From the NCBI GenBank assembly GCA_019748295.1, contig JAIEPT010000019.1, forward strand, positions 1 to 64,000: a DNA stretch of 64,000 bases. The letters run 5' to 3'. This DNA is from Gemmataceae bacterium. GTDB lineage: Bacteria > Planctomycetota > Planctomycetia > Gemmatales > Gemmataceae. Position numbers and translations under genes: made by a program. Below the pieces are notes generated by a model that was given only the letters and a program-made list of their open reading frames with translations, had not been told where the DNA came from and did not search any database. Below, in pieces: positions 25,102 to 34,037 of the stretch (position 1 is the stretch's first letter; the number at the start of each line of letters is the position of its first letter).

Positions 25102-26400
25102 ATGCCTCAAAATCTTGGTTTCGCCGAGTCTCTTATGGCAATCGATCCGCTTTCGCCTCCGCCGCCTGCTGCGTCACCTGCTGCGCCACCTGCGCCAGTT
25201 ACCGCTGGCGATCTTGCGGCAGCAATCGCCGCATTCTCGGAAGGACAAGGCAAACGCTTCTGGTGGGCTTTTGCTGCCGTCATTGGGTTTCTTGGCTGGA
25301 TTTCTCTGCGGCTTGAAAGTATCCCGGCCATCGACAGACGAGTAACGAGTCTCGAAGGGCTTGAGAAACGGCTAAACGATTCCGTCGCGTTTTTTGGGCT
25401 AAAAAGCGAGACGCAGGCAAACGCAGTGAAAGATATGTTCAAGGAATTCTTGAACGAAAAGGCGCAGATGCAGAAAGATATTGCAGCCGACAGACGAGAA
25501 AAAGAAGAGCAAAAGCAGCACCAAGACATTCAGTACAAAGCAATCAGTCTTCTGAATCAGCTTGATAATGATCGGTGTTGTCAAGAAAACTGTCCCGACC
25601 TGCTCGGATTGATCAAGTCAAGCGGTCTTATTCCTAAAGCAACAAGTCTCCATCCTATTCATCGCAATCGCCTTTACGAGCACTACTTTCGCCAGCTTGT
25701 GAGAAGCGGCGAATTTGAGGCCATTCAAAAAGATGACCTCGTTCAATTCCAGAAATGGCTCGGCGAGGAACAGATACTTTCTTGCTCAAGAGCCTACGAG
25801 ACATTAGCGCGTGCCTATGTTGCGAAGCGGGACCTTGCAGTTGCGCGAGACCATATGCAGCACTTTGCGCTTATTAACGGAAAGTCTAATTCTGAAAACG
25901 CCGCTATTGGCATGGCTGGACTTGTATTTATCGAGCTGATTGACAAAAGCACACCGACGGTGGGTGACAGACTTGAGGTAGCTTGGACGACACTGAAAGC
26001 CGCCCAACAAAACCGAGTTCGCGAGGGGCGATCTTTAGCCGACATGGATCATATCTATCTCTACTTGACCAACGAATTCAACATGCAGTTATATGCTCGG
26101 GCGCTGACGACCGACCCAAAGGTTATTCCTATATCTTTCACGAAGTTTCTCGAACGGATGGATGAGAAGACCTTCGGGGTAGAATACAAAGAGCGAAAGG
26201 AGAAGGATTACACTGTGCTTGTTAGCGCAGTGGTTGAAATTCCAAACAAAAACAAAGGCTCGCGCAAAGAGCCTTCGCTTGTCGTCCCGAAAACGCCGCA
26301 ACCGCTTGAACCCAAGAAGATGCCGACCACAGATCGACCGATATCTTGCTGCGGAAATGAACTTGTCATTTCGCGGAAGGAAGACCTTGATCAGAAGTGA
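25102..26400 (+). CDS. membrane protein with coiled coil and helical repeat domain
   Basis: 432 residues from 25102 (an ATG at 25135 is an alternative). A Pro/Ala-rich N-terminus is followed by one TM segment (about 53-70: FWWAFAAVIGFLGWISL), a coiled coil (about 75-150, LEGLEKRLNDSVAFF to DRREKEEQKQHQDIQ) and a helical domain (about 180-340) with TPR-like units (SCSRAYETLARAYVAKRDLAVARDHMQHF). Codon use is more AT-rich than in the flanking genes. The topology suggests a membrane-anchored cytoplasmic scaffold. Family not recognised. Confidence 0.7.
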   Translation: MPQNLGFAESLMAIDPLSPPPPAASPAAPPAPVTAGDLAAAIAAFSEGQGKRFWWAFAAVIGFLGWISLRLESIPAIDRRVTSLEGLEKRLNDSVAFFGLKSETQANAVKDMFKEFLNEKAQMQKDIAADRREKEEQKQHQDIQYKAISLLNQLDNDRCCQENCPDLLGLIKSSGLIPKATSLHPIHRNRLYEHYFRQLVRSGEFEAIQKDDLVQFQKWLGEEQILSCSRAYETLARAYVAKRDLAVARDHMQHFALINGKSNSENAAIGMAGLVFIELIDKSTPTVGDRLEVAWTTLKAAQQNRVREGRSLADMDHIYLYLTNEFNMQLYARALTTDPKVIPISFTKFLERMDEKTFGVEYKERKEKDYTVLVSAVVEIPNKNKGSRKEPSLVVPKTPQPLEPKKMPTTDRPISCCGNELVISRKEDLDQK

Positions 26401-26743
26401 CCCTCGACTCGCTCGACTGCCCGAATGCGACCAAGGGAAGAACTTCCGCCTCCCTTGGCGTGAGCGAATCCCGAGCGGGCCGAAAGGTCTTTTCCGGTTT
26501 GGCGAAGAACGCATCCAGGTCTTCGCCCGGCATTCCGAACTGGTTGGGGTGCGCCGCACGTATGCGCGGCTTAAGTGCCGGAACGATCCGGTGAGCCGAC
26601 GCGCCATGACGAACGTTCCAGACGAGAGTATTGCTTGGCGTCATTTTCCTACGGAACCGCCCAACAGCGAACAGACCCAACGCTTGTCGCGAATATGCTG
26701 CGAAGGTACGATTGGCGGTGTCCAAAGTAACGAGGAACAGTCG

Positions 26744-27100
26744 ATGCAAACCTTTGCCGCATTTGCAGCCGCAGTTGCGGCGACGCTAGGCGCAATCGTC
26801 GCCATCTTCCAGATTGCGGATCACGTCAAGAAACGACGTCTGATTGAGTCGCCAATCGCTCGCGAAGTCGCATTTTGGGTCATATGGGTTTCTGTATTCT
26901 TTGTTTTGCCTATTTGCCTTCATGAGTCGGGGTTGAAATGGTTAGGGTTCCTCCTTGGTGCGGTTGGGATGGGCGTCGCTCTTTTGCGCAACCATCTGAA
27001 AGAAGACGCCTACACCAAACTTCTCAATGAGCGTTTTTACGAAGAGAAGTTTCCAAAGCCCCCGCAAGCACAAACCGAGGAAGTCAACCCGCATGATTGA
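26744..27100 (+). CDS. small membrane protein, 118 aa
   Basis: Two to three hydrophobic segments: FAAFAAAVAATLGAIVAIFQI (about 4-24), EVAFWVIWVSVFFVLPICL (about 41-59) and KWLGFLLGAVGMGVALL (about 65-81). A charged C-terminal tail carries Lys/Glu. The ribosome site GAGGAAC is 7 bases from the ATG. The frame is open upstream to 26219 but that part is not protein-like. About 340 bases separate it from the previous gene, with nothing clear between. Confidence 0.6.
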   Translation: MQTFAAFAAAVAATLGAIVAIFQIADHVKKRRLIESPIAREVAFWVIWVSVFFVLPICLHESGLKWLGFLLGAVGMGVALLRNHLKEDAYTKLLNERFYEEKFPKPPQAQTEEVNPHD

Positions 27101-28030
27101 ACCAGGCCTCAAGGGCAAGGACGAACTCCGGTAGCCCGTTACAAATGGGGCTGGCGCACAATGTCGGTCAATCTTGGTCTTCGATCTTTAGTTTTTTCCC
27201 GTGCAGTATGGTAGTTGTCTACCTGAAAACTTCCTGTTTCGGTTCTGGCTGGTTGGTCCAGATTGTTAAGAGTTAAACTTTATCTTCCTAAACACTTCCG
27301 TCCAAACCAAGCATTTGACCAGATGCGAAGCATCTGGTCCTATCCGAACGAAGTGAGGATAGTCAGGGCATTGCCCCTTACCTGCCGATCAGGTTGGTGA
27401 GGCAGGTTGACCGCGTGCGCGTACCTTGCGGAAGGGTCAGGTACGGGTTGCGATGTGCTGGTGCGGTACTCCAGCCTGACTGTCCTCACTTCGTTCGGAT
27501 AGGACCAGATGCTTCGCATCTGGTCAAATGCTTCGTTTTTGGTTGTTCGTGCTGGTTAGTCTTGGTTGGTCTCGTCTGTATAAGCGCAACTTAAGACTAC
27601 CCTGCACCGCTTGTTTGAAATGCGGACAAGCTGTTGGCGACACCAAAAAACCGCAGAAAAGACTTGATATTGTTTGAGCGGGTATCCATGGGTTGCTACT
27701 CCCGCTTCGTATCGTCGCCACGCGCGCTCTTGACCATCCACGCCCTACGCAAGCTCAGGTCTCCACGCCCCGACATCACATCTATTCTGCTCAAATTCTT
27801 GCCGACTTCCAGACACCGTATCGGGTCGGGCTGGGTCTTTGCCGTTATTGACGTTTCGCCGTTGTCGAAGTTGCCAGTTGCGGAACTGTTTGGGTTCGGT
27901 TCCAGATGTTGTCCCGCCTCACGTGTATTTAACCCGCAAAGACAAGCAGAATAGTTTCAGAAGTTACAGTTAATATAGTATCGTCGGTTGAATTATCGAT
28001 TAGAGAAACCCACTTTACTGAATAAAAGCA
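27101..28030. other. AT-richer gene-free stretch of about 0.9 kb
   Basis: No convincing gene. The only long frame (27634-27954, plus) lacks a ribosome site and reads as noise. The stretch holds the foldback at 27311-27531 and scattered GGTTGGT/CTGGTTGG motifs. It could be a regulatory, replication or noncoding-RNA region. Confidence 0.6.
27311..27531. repeat. 57-bp near-perfect foldback
   Basis: 27311-27367 and 27475-27531 are inverted copies differing at one base that can still form G-U. Each arm contains its own perfect hairpin (GACCAGATGC/GCATCTGGTC). The 107-base interior has a CGTACC/GGTACG stem. No transposase is nearby. Confidence 0.9.
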
Positions 28031-28207
28031 GTTAGGTCGACCTCAGAAACAATCTTCACTCACTGAAAAGGAAAGCATGAGTTGACCTAATAGCCTTCAA
28101 CATTTTACTATAGGTCTCATCAGTAGCGCAATCGAACTAAACACTAATCGCCCTTGCATCGGTTTGCGCTACTTCACCGGTGTCGAGGGCGATTCTCCTT
28201 TTTTTTG
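28031..28207 (+). ncRNA. candidate structured leader or small RNA ending in a terminator
   Basis: TTAGGTC (28032-28038) pairs with GACCTAA (28084-28090). AGTAGCGCAA (28122-28131) pairs with TTGCGCTACT (28164-28173). AATCGCCCT (28146-28154) pairs with AGGGCGATT (28186-28194), followed by a run of T to about 28207. The second pairing uses the loop of the third, so the two helices may compete or form a pseudoknot. It lies just before the operon at 28217, so attenuation or a free small RNA are both possible. Confidence 0.55.
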
Positions 28208-28216
28208 GAAGCAGCA

Positions 28217-28660
28217 ATGTTAACGGCGAGATGGTTAGGCGGCATATGTGACGAACTGCGCAACGAGCGCATCGAAAAGCTGGAGCGAGCCGAAAGACGA
28301 AGGAAACAGCGGGCGGACGACAGGTTCATCCTTCGGTATCACGGATATCCATCGATAGCCGCCGCCAAGAGAGATGGCTGGAAGGAACTTCGCATTACGG
28401 AACCATTGTGCGGAGGCGAGCGGATGTCGCTGAACAATTGCACGTTGATCCGAAACTACAAAATTGGCAAGTCGGAGTCGGCATGGGCGAAGCAGGGAGT
28501 GCGGGTGAGGAAGGGCGAGAGACCGGCGGGATCGGCCTATTACTCTTCGGTGTTCTTGCATCGCTGGTACGACATCTACACGGACGACCAAGTCGAACAG
28601 AAGCCGGAGACGAAGCCGACTCATCCCGCGAAACTGGACAAAACCCAAAAAAGCGTTTAA
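28217..28660 (+). CDS. hypothetical protein, 147 aa
   Basis: Start MLTARWLGGICDELRNERIEK follows the candidate terminator by 10 bases. There is a basic helix (RAERRRKQRADDRF), then FILRYHGYPSIAAAKRDGW and SESAWAKQGVRVRKGERPAGSA with FLHRWYDIYTDDQVE. The V-R-K-G-E-R-P segment followed by an aromatic strand faintly recalls the N-terminal domain of ArdC antirestriction proteins, but I cannot confirm that. It is the first of three tightly spaced genes (next starts 23 bases later). Confidence 0.6.
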   Translation: MLTARWLGGICDELRNERIEKLERAERRRKQRADDRFILRYHGYPSIAAAKRDGWKELRITEPLCGGERMSLNNCTLIRNYKIGKSESAWAKQGVRVRKGERPAGSAYYSSVFLHRWYDIYTDDQVEQKPETKPTHPAKLDKTQKSV

Positions 28661-28683
28661 CAATTAACACAAAGGAATACGAA

Positions 28684-28923
28684 ATGAATATAGCAAGGCG
28701 GAAACTCGAGGCAGTGGCATCGGTGGCGGGCTGGAATCAATGGCAAAAATGGGAGCAAGGGAGAATCGAAGAGTGTGGCGAGGCAACTACAGCGGTGCTC
28801 GACGCATGCGATAGCAAATTGGATATGGTCTATGGGCTAAATGACGAAGATGATGAAGGAGAGCCGGTTTCACTGACATTGAAGCGAGGAGAGGCTGCAC
28901 GTAAGGCGAAGGGGGCGAAATGA
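28684..28923 (+). CDS. small hypothetical protein, 79 aa
   Basis: Starts MNIARRKLEAVASVAGWNQWQKWEQG with ribosome site AAAGGA. The second half is acidic (YGLNDEDDEGEPVSLTLKRGE) and the tail is Lys/Ala-rich. Overlaps the next gene by 4 bases. Function unknown. Confidence 0.62.
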   Translation: MNIARRKLEAVASVAGWNQWQKWEQGRIEECGEATTAVLDACDSKLDMVYGLNDEDDEGEPVSLTLKRGEAARKAKGAK

Positions 28924-29531
28924 TGCGAGAGGAAATCAAGCCAAGCGATCATTTTCGCCGAAAGTCGCTGGAAGATTATTTCGGCCAAACGGTCTTGGCC
29001 GAAGGCATATTTGAAGGGTCGGATATGCGATATTGCCAATTCTCGAATCGGCAAAATCGCGTTTGCCTCGTGAACGACGTGCGAATCACCACCGACGAGG
29101 AGCAATTTGACGTTGGGCATATGTGGGTTCAGCGGGCGAACGCAATCAAAAACGTGAATCCGGTCATAGGCGAAAAGATCGCTTTTTACGCGCGGGTGAA
29201 CAAATACCAGTATCGAAACCATGTCGTCAGCAAAGACGGAATCATGGTGGAGACAAGATACGGGCTGGAGAATCCGTCAGATGTCGAAGTCCTAACTCCA
29301 TCGCATTACCGAGCAGGTGAACCCAGAGAACCCGCAGTCGTTTCGTCGAAAACCGCTCCAGTGGCCGCCTTGGACACCATCGAAGCGATCAAAGTTGCGA
29401 AGTCTCTTCTCGTCGATCTTGGCGCGGAACTGGTTCTGTCAGCGCTTCCTCAATTGGAACGATTGACCGAGGCGTCGGCGAAACTTGGGGGTGCAAGCCG
29501 CCTTCGTGAAATGGTGGAGGTGCTTCGCTAG
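28920..29531 (+). CDS. hypothetical protein, possible OB-fold
   Basis: 203 residues. The N-terminal half reads like a single-strand-nucleic-acid-binding OB fold: LEDYFGQTVLAEGIFEG, CLVNDVRITTDEEQFDVGHMWV, NVNPVIGEKIAFYARVNKYQYRNH (about 80-105). The C-terminal part is helical (LDTIEAIKVAKSLLVDLG, LPQLERLTEASAKLGG). It could be a replication or recombination accessory of the element; this is inference from pattern only. It ends the three-gene operon. Confidence 0.62.
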   Translation: MMREEIKPSDHFRRKSLEDYFGQTVLAEGIFEGSDMRYCQFSNRQNRVCLVNDVRITTDEEQFDVGHMWVQRANAIKNVNPVIGEKIAFYARVNKYQYRNHVVSKDGIMVETRYGLENPSDVEVLTPSHYRAGEPREPAVVSSKTAPVAALDTIEAIKVAKSLLVDLGAELVLSALPQLERLTEASAKLGGASRLREMVEVLR

Positions 29532-30082
29532 CTTGGCACTTGCTCCCGGTCTCGGCGGCGAGACCCAGGCGTCATGGGACGGGGCGCGCTGTTTCGGACG
29601 GAAGCTTGAAGGGAAGCGGTTGTGCCTTTTTGGGGCAGTTGTTCGGCTGTGATGGGCAAGAGCTGCGATGAAATCCCCGCGATCAGGGCGAAGGCGAATC
29701 CGGCATGATCGGTTCGCTAGGAGTTGGCTGCCGCCTTGGGACGGTAAACAATTCTGGCCACGGATGGTCTTTCAAGGAGACAGGGCGCGTCCGAGAATTC
29801 GCCGTCTGCCGAGCGGCTGTGATCGGTCATGATCGGGACTTCCCATGTCGCGGGCGTGTCGGCTCTCGGAATCGACGGCATCACTGCGTGAACTTTGTTC
29901 CGGTAGTTCGGCAGCCGGATTACGTCGCATGAGACGGCGAGATCACTGCCCCTCCGCCCATCCGAGCCTCACGCTTGCTCCAATACGATTTCGCAGCGAC
30001 CCAACGAGCGACCGTTCGACGTGACGACCATCTCGACCAAGGTGGACTCGGCCCGATCTTCAATCAGCAAGCATTCGGTCAG
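29532..30082. other. gene-free stretch, possible decayed coding sequence
   Basis: No supported gene. On the minus strand 29717-29881 has a 54-codon frame (MPSIPRADTPATWEVPIM...) that reads protein-like, and the same frame continues upstream with one stop, so it may be a remnant. No terminator or promoter was recognised. Confidence 0.45.
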
Positions 30083-31738
30083 TTAGGCCGTCGCCAGTGC
30101 CGTGTCTTGCTGTTCGCTATTTATCGCCCCAAGGTGCTTCTTAAACATGGCCAGGTTCTTGTCGAGCTTCTTCCGCAACGTCCCGGCTTTCTTGCCGATC
30201 TTCTCGCCACTGCGCTTCACCGTGGTTGCCCATTTGGTGATTTGGTCCAACGCCGCGATGTCGCTCGTAATAGCGACCAGCGCCGCTTTCAGGGCAACAA
30301 AGCTGGACCTGTTCTTGGCGTCCGCGAGTTGCTCTCGGATCACCAAGGCTTTCGCCACCGACAAGCCGACTCGCAGATAAATGTCCGTTGTCGGATTGTC
30401 TCGGTCCCAAACGACGACAATGTGCTTGCCATGGCGAGAGAAGGGGGCGAGGCCCGCAGGGGCCGTGGTCTTCGAGAACACGAAGATGCCGATCTGGGCC
30501 TCCCGATTGTGTCGTGCCTGCTCGATTTCCTTCAAGGCTTTGACCAAATCGTAGCTCTTGTCCTCCTTGGCTTCCAACACGATCCTCGCACCGGGAACCG
30601 CGCTTTCGGCTCCGAGCGTGACGATATGATCGCCCATCTTGCAGTAAGAAATCGCCCCCGTCTTGTTTCCAGTTTCCTCGAAGATATCGCAGGACTTCTG
30701 CGCTTCAGCCTGAACGATGCTGCCAACCGCTTCCTCGAACTCCCCGCCGTGGCGGGTCGAGCGTGCGGCCTCTTCTCGCCGGGCCTTAAATGATTCGAGC
30801 GTGACTTTGACCTCGTTGTGGAAGTCGGCACTGGACTCCTGCATCTTCTGGATGACCTCGGTGAGTTCCCGTCGCAATCGGTAGAGCGGAGAATTCTCGT
30901 TGTCGAGCGTCAGGTTGTCGGTGATGGTTGCGTTAGCCTTCTCCATCAACCCCACAAGACGGCAAAGCGCGGACTTCTTGTTGTCCAGGGAAAATTCATC
31001 GGTGATCGTTCTCTGCGCTTTTTCGACTCTGCCAACCAAGCGTGAAAGCGCTCCCTGCTCGTTGTCGAGCGAAAACTCCTTGTGGAGCTTTTCAACGTCC
31101 TTGGCAAAATCCTCCCGCAACTTGCCGTTGGTTCCGGTCATCTCGCTGACCATCCTGGATAAAGCGGACTCCTTGTCATCCAAGCTGAACTGGCGGAGGA
31201 TGTGGCCTCGTTGCAGTTCCAAAGCTTCAGCCACCGCCTGGCCAAGAGACGCAACAACCCCTTCGCTTTCTTCCGGCGAGAGTAAACGAAGGAGCGGGCT
31301 GTCGTCGCCAATGTGCTTGGACAAAGTTCGGGCGACCACGCACTGGTCGCCGTCCAGATGGCTTGCCAGAAGAGACTGCAACTCGCCGTCCTTCTTGATG
31401 AGCCGGTCAAGTCGCTGGTGCAGATGGCCCTCGGCGGGGTCAAAATACGTCTTCAGTGTTGAGGCCACGTTAGTCAGAAATGTCGTCGTGTTGGCCGACA
31501 GCAGCTCCCGGACGGAACCGACAAGACGTTCTCCCTCGGCCCGGACGGCACTGGCGTCTACGACGCCGCTCGCCTGGCGCAGTGCCAAGACGCCAATCCG
31601 CAAGGCGGAAGTGGCAAACTGGTCACGCTCCCTGCCGTCCTCGAACTTGTTTAGTTCGAGGACAACCTCCGGTTCACGGATCGTCAACGAGAGGCGAACG
31701 CAAGAAGGCAGAACAGGCGATTTATCGGCGGCAATCAT
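30083..31738 (-). CDS. nuclease-like protein with tandem internal repeats
   Basis: 551 residues from the ATG at 31738, chosen because CGGAG lies just upstream; the frame is open 21 codons further. The middle (about 190-330) has four tandem units built on FSLDNxxxALSRLVxxxEKAxxxIxD: FSLDDKESALSRMVSEM, FSLDNEQGALSRLVGRVEKA, FSLDNKKSALCRLVGLMEKA, LTLDNENSPLYRL. The C-terminal part (about 355-470) looks like a PD-(D/E)xK nuclease core: GGEFEEAVGSIV, KMGDHIVTL, ARIVLEAKEDKSYDL. It follows the DUF3892 gene by 86 bases on the same strand, in divergence from the sigma-54 regulator. Predicted defence-related endonuclease; unnamed. Confidence 0.7.
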   Translation of the reverse strand: MIAADKSPVLPSCVRLSLTIREPEVVLELNKFEDGRERDQFATSALRIGVLALRQASGVVDASAVRAEGERLVGSVRELLSANTTTFLTNVASTLKTYFDPAEGHLHQRLDRLIKKDGELQSLLASHLDGDQCVVARTLSKHIGDDSPLLRLLSPEESEGVVASLGQAVAEALELQRGHILRQFSLDDKESALSRMVSEMTGTNGKLREDFAKDVEKLHKEFSLDNEQGALSRLVGRVEKAQRTITDEFSLDNKKSALCRLVGLMEKANATITDNLTLDNENSPLYRLRRELTEVIQKMQESSADFHNEVKVTLESFKARREEAARSTRHGGEFEEAVGSIVQAEAQKSCDIFEETGNKTGAISYCKMGDHIVTLGAESAVPGARIVLEAKEDKSYDLVKALKEIEQARHNREAQIGIFVFSKTTAPAGLAPFSRHGKHIVVVWDRDNPTTDIYLRVGLSVAKALVIREQLADAKNRSSFVALKAALVAITSDIAALDQITKWATTVKRSGEKIGKKAGTLRKKLDKNLAMFKKHLGAINSEQQDTALATA

Positions 31739-31824
31739 GGTCACTCCGGGAGAATTTGCAAGGGCAGCAAGCAGATGATCTGGACAGGGAGTTGCCGCCA
31801 CGAGTCGCCGTGGCGGCGTTCAGT

Positions 31825-32112
31825 TCAACGGCATTCTGGGAGGCTGAGCAGGTTGTCGGGTTGCTCGCCGTCGTTCTCGGTTTTGAGGTACTTGTTTCCG
31901 AACCGGCTCACGGAGACGATCACTCTCGCTGTCGAGCCGCCACGGCGAACGTAGAAGGACCATTTGCCGTTTTCGATCCCGGTGATGGCGTCCTGCTGCG
32001 TGATCTTCCAGGCCGTTCCATCGCCGTTTCGACCGCCGATGTGCGTGATCCGCTCGTGCGCATTCGTGCGATCGCTTTTGTTGATGCAGAGGACTTCGTG
32101 CCGATCCGCCAT
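31825..32112 (-). CDS. DUF3892-family protein
   Basis: 95 residues matching DUF3892: RITHIGGRNGDGTAWKITQQ, DAITGIENGKWSFYVRRGG, VSRFGNKYLKTENDGEQPDN and the C-terminal LLSLPEC. The family is small and common on mobile elements; function unknown. It overlaps nothing and precedes the nuclease-like gene on the same strand, so they probably form an operon. The start at 32112 (MADRHEVLC) is preferred over a frame extension of 22 codons. Confidence 0.85.
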   Translation of the reverse strand: MADRHEVLCINKSDRTNAHERITHIGGRNGDGTAWKITQQDAITGIENGKWSFYVRRGGSTARVIVSVSRFGNKYLKTENDGEQPDNLLSLPECR

Positions 32113-32354
32113 GATGACTCTCCTTCTTGTCGAGGGTATCCAAACAAAATTGCTTGATGATACCGCATCGCAAAGCACTGGAAGTGCCGACAGTCGCTCT
32201 GAAAGCCTTGATCAGTTTGCCCCTGCTCGGAAAACCCTGGATTATCAAGCGTTTGCGGCAATCTGAAAGGCTGCGTTTTCCTAAATCGGCTTCCAATATC
32301 CCAACCGACAAGTACAATCGCGTTTGTGAATCTACAAATGATGTGGTGAACTTC

Positions 32355-33941
32355 ATGCCGACGCGACGTATCTTGTTTTCTTGGATCGGCCACGCGGATT
32401 TGCGGGCACTGGCGGCGACGTTGGCGGAAAGCGAGCAGCAGGAGGTTCTGAAGGGGATCAACCCGCCAAAGCCTTCGCCCGGTCAACCGGGGCCGTTGAA
32501 GTGCCTGCTCGACGCCGAACAGTTTGATGAAGTGCATCTCCTCAGCGATCACTCAACCGCCAAGAATCGCCTTTACCTCAAGTGGATCGGCAGCGACGCC
32601 GAACTTCATCCAGTCAAGCTGACCAATCCCACCGATTACCCGGAAGTCTTCAAGGTCGCTGACCGCGAACTCGCGTCGGTGGTCAATGTGCCCCGTCCGC
32701 ACCGAATTGATCTCTGCATTCATTTAAGCCCCGGCACGCCAACCATGACGGCGATCTGGCTGCTGCTCGGCAAGAGCAAGTACCCGGCGACGTTCTACCA
32801 GACGCACGACTGCAAAGCCTGGGTCACGAGCGTTCCGTTCGACCTGATGGTGGATTTCGTCCCGCAGGTGCTTCGAGACGCCGATGCCCGACTCCAACGA
32901 CTTTCGAGCGAAAGTCCCCAAGACGTAGCCGGTTTTGAAGGCATCGTTGGCGAGAGCCGAAGCCTCCGGGTCGCGGTGGGGCTGGCGCGGCGGGCGGCGC
33001 AGCGAGATGTGTCGGTGCTGATCCTTGGCGAAAGCGGCACTGGCAAGGAAAAGTTCGCTAGAGCCATCCATGACGCCAGCCCCCGCAAGGCGAAGAAGTT
33101 CGTCTCGATCAACTGCGCCGCCATATCCAGGGAGTTGCTCGAATCTGAACTGTTCGGCCATAAGAAAGGCGCGTTCACCGGAGCCGTCGAAGATCGACAC
33201 GGTGCCTTCAAGGAAGCTGATGGCGGCACGCTATTCTTGGATGAGATCGGCGAATGCGGCCCGGCGATGCAAGCCAAACTTCTTCGGGTGCTGCAACCGC
33301 CTGATGATGAACCCTGCCAGAGGGTCTTTTACCGGGTCGGCGAGTCGAAGCAAATCACCAGTGACGTCCGCGTTATCGCCGCCACGAACCGGGATTTGGT
33401 CGCCGCCATTGCTCGGAACGAGTTCCGGGACGACCTGTACTATCGTGTGGCGGCCATTACTTTAAAGCTGCCGCCTTTGCGGGAGCGCCGGGAAGACATT
33501 CCGTTGCTCGTGCCAAAGCTCCTCGGCCACATCAATGAGAACTTCGAGAAGCAGGAACCCGGCTACAAGCACAAAAAACTTTCTACTTCCGCCATGACGT
33601 TTGTTCGGAAGCATCCGTGGCCGGGCAATGTCCGGCAGTTGTTCAATACACTGCTGCAAGCGGCAGTGATGACGGACGGCGACGTGATTGACCGGCAGGA
33701 CGTTGCTGACGCCATTGCCGAAGTTCCGGGCAAGGCATCGGTCGATCTGATGGAGCAGCCGCTAGGCGAAGGCTTCGTATTGACCGATTTTCTCGAAGAA
33801 ATCCAGCGCCACTACCTGATCCGTGGCATGAAGGAGGCGGGCGGCGTGAAGACCAAAGCCGCCGAGCTTCTGGGCTACAAGAACTACCAGACACTCGCTG
33901 CCCAACTGGAGCGGCTAAAGGTCGAAGTCCCGACAGTCTGA
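32355..33941 (+). CDS. sigma-54-dependent activator with RtcR/CARF-like sensor domain
   Basis: 528 residues. The N-terminal about 185 residues resemble the CARF-type sensor of RtcR: ILFSWIGHADLRAL, FDEVHLLSDH, and LCIHLSPGTPTMTAIWLLLG (about 118-137), where the G-T-x-x-M turn is the expected ligand loop. The AAA+ domain has Walker A GESGTGKE (about 224-231), the sigma-54-contact loop GAFTGA (272-277), Walker B TLFLDEIGE (about 293) and sensor RVIAATNRDL. The C-terminal Fis-like helix-turn-helix is AAELLGYKNYQTLAAQLE (about 503-520). It should bind a nucleotide-type signal and activate the -24/-12 promoter that lies 15 bases after its stop, ahead of hsdR. Confidence 0.88.
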   Translation: MPTRRILFSWIGHADLRALAATLAESEQQEVLKGINPPKPSPGQPGPLKCLLDAEQFDEVHLLSDHSTAKNRLYLKWIGSDAELHPVKLTNPTDYPEVFKVADRELASVVNVPRPHRIDLCIHLSPGTPTMTAIWLLLGKSKYPATFYQTHDCKAWVTSVPFDLMVDFVPQVLRDADARLQRLSSESPQDVAGFEGIVGESRSLRVAVGLARRAAQRDVSVLILGESGTGKEKFARAIHDASPRKAKKFVSINCAAISRELLESELFGHKKGAFTGAVEDRHGAFKEADGGTLFLDEIGECGPAMQAKLLRVLQPPDDEPCQRVFYRVGESKQITSDVRVIAATNRDLVAAIARNEFRDDLYYRVAAITLKLPPLRERREDIPLLVPKLLGHINENFEKQEPGYKHKKLSTSAMTFVRKHPWPGNVRQLFNTLLQAAVMTDGDVIDRQDVADAIAEVPGKASVDLMEQPLGEGFVLTDFLEEIQRHYLIRGMKEAGGVKTKAAELLGYKNYQTLAAQLERLKVEVPTV

Positions 33942-33955
33942 TTACACGCACCACA

Positions 33956-33970
33956 TGGCACACCGCTTGC
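33956..33970 (+). promoter_or_regulatory. sigma-54 (-24/-12) promoter for the hsdRMS-gajAB operon
   Basis: TGGCAC at 33956-33961, five bases, then TTGC at 33967-33970, matching the sigma-54 consensus with the correct spacing. Transcription would start near 33981, about 57 bases before the hsdR ATG. The gene just upstream encodes a sigma-54 activator, which makes the call strong. Confidence 0.87.
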
Positions 33971-34037
33971 CTTAGACTCACAAATCATCTTGTGTGATCT
34001 TGAACAGACGCGGCGGCTCGCATCGGCAGAGGCGTTT

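Noticed and set aside
27634-27954. 106-codon ORF
   Set aside because: No ribosome site, no compositional or family support, and it lies in the noncoding stretch with the foldback.
27121-28207. Retron or group II intron
   Set aside because: No reverse transcriptase within the element and no recognisable domain V; only hairpins and a terminator are visible.
28217-28660. ArdC antirestriction protein
   Set aside because: Only a short V-R-K-G-E-R-P segment is similar; length and metallopeptidase motif are missing, so I left it hypothetical.
29705-29932. 75-codon plus-strand ORF
   Set aside because: No ribosome site and no homology-like pattern; the minus strand looks more coding-like but also has a stop.
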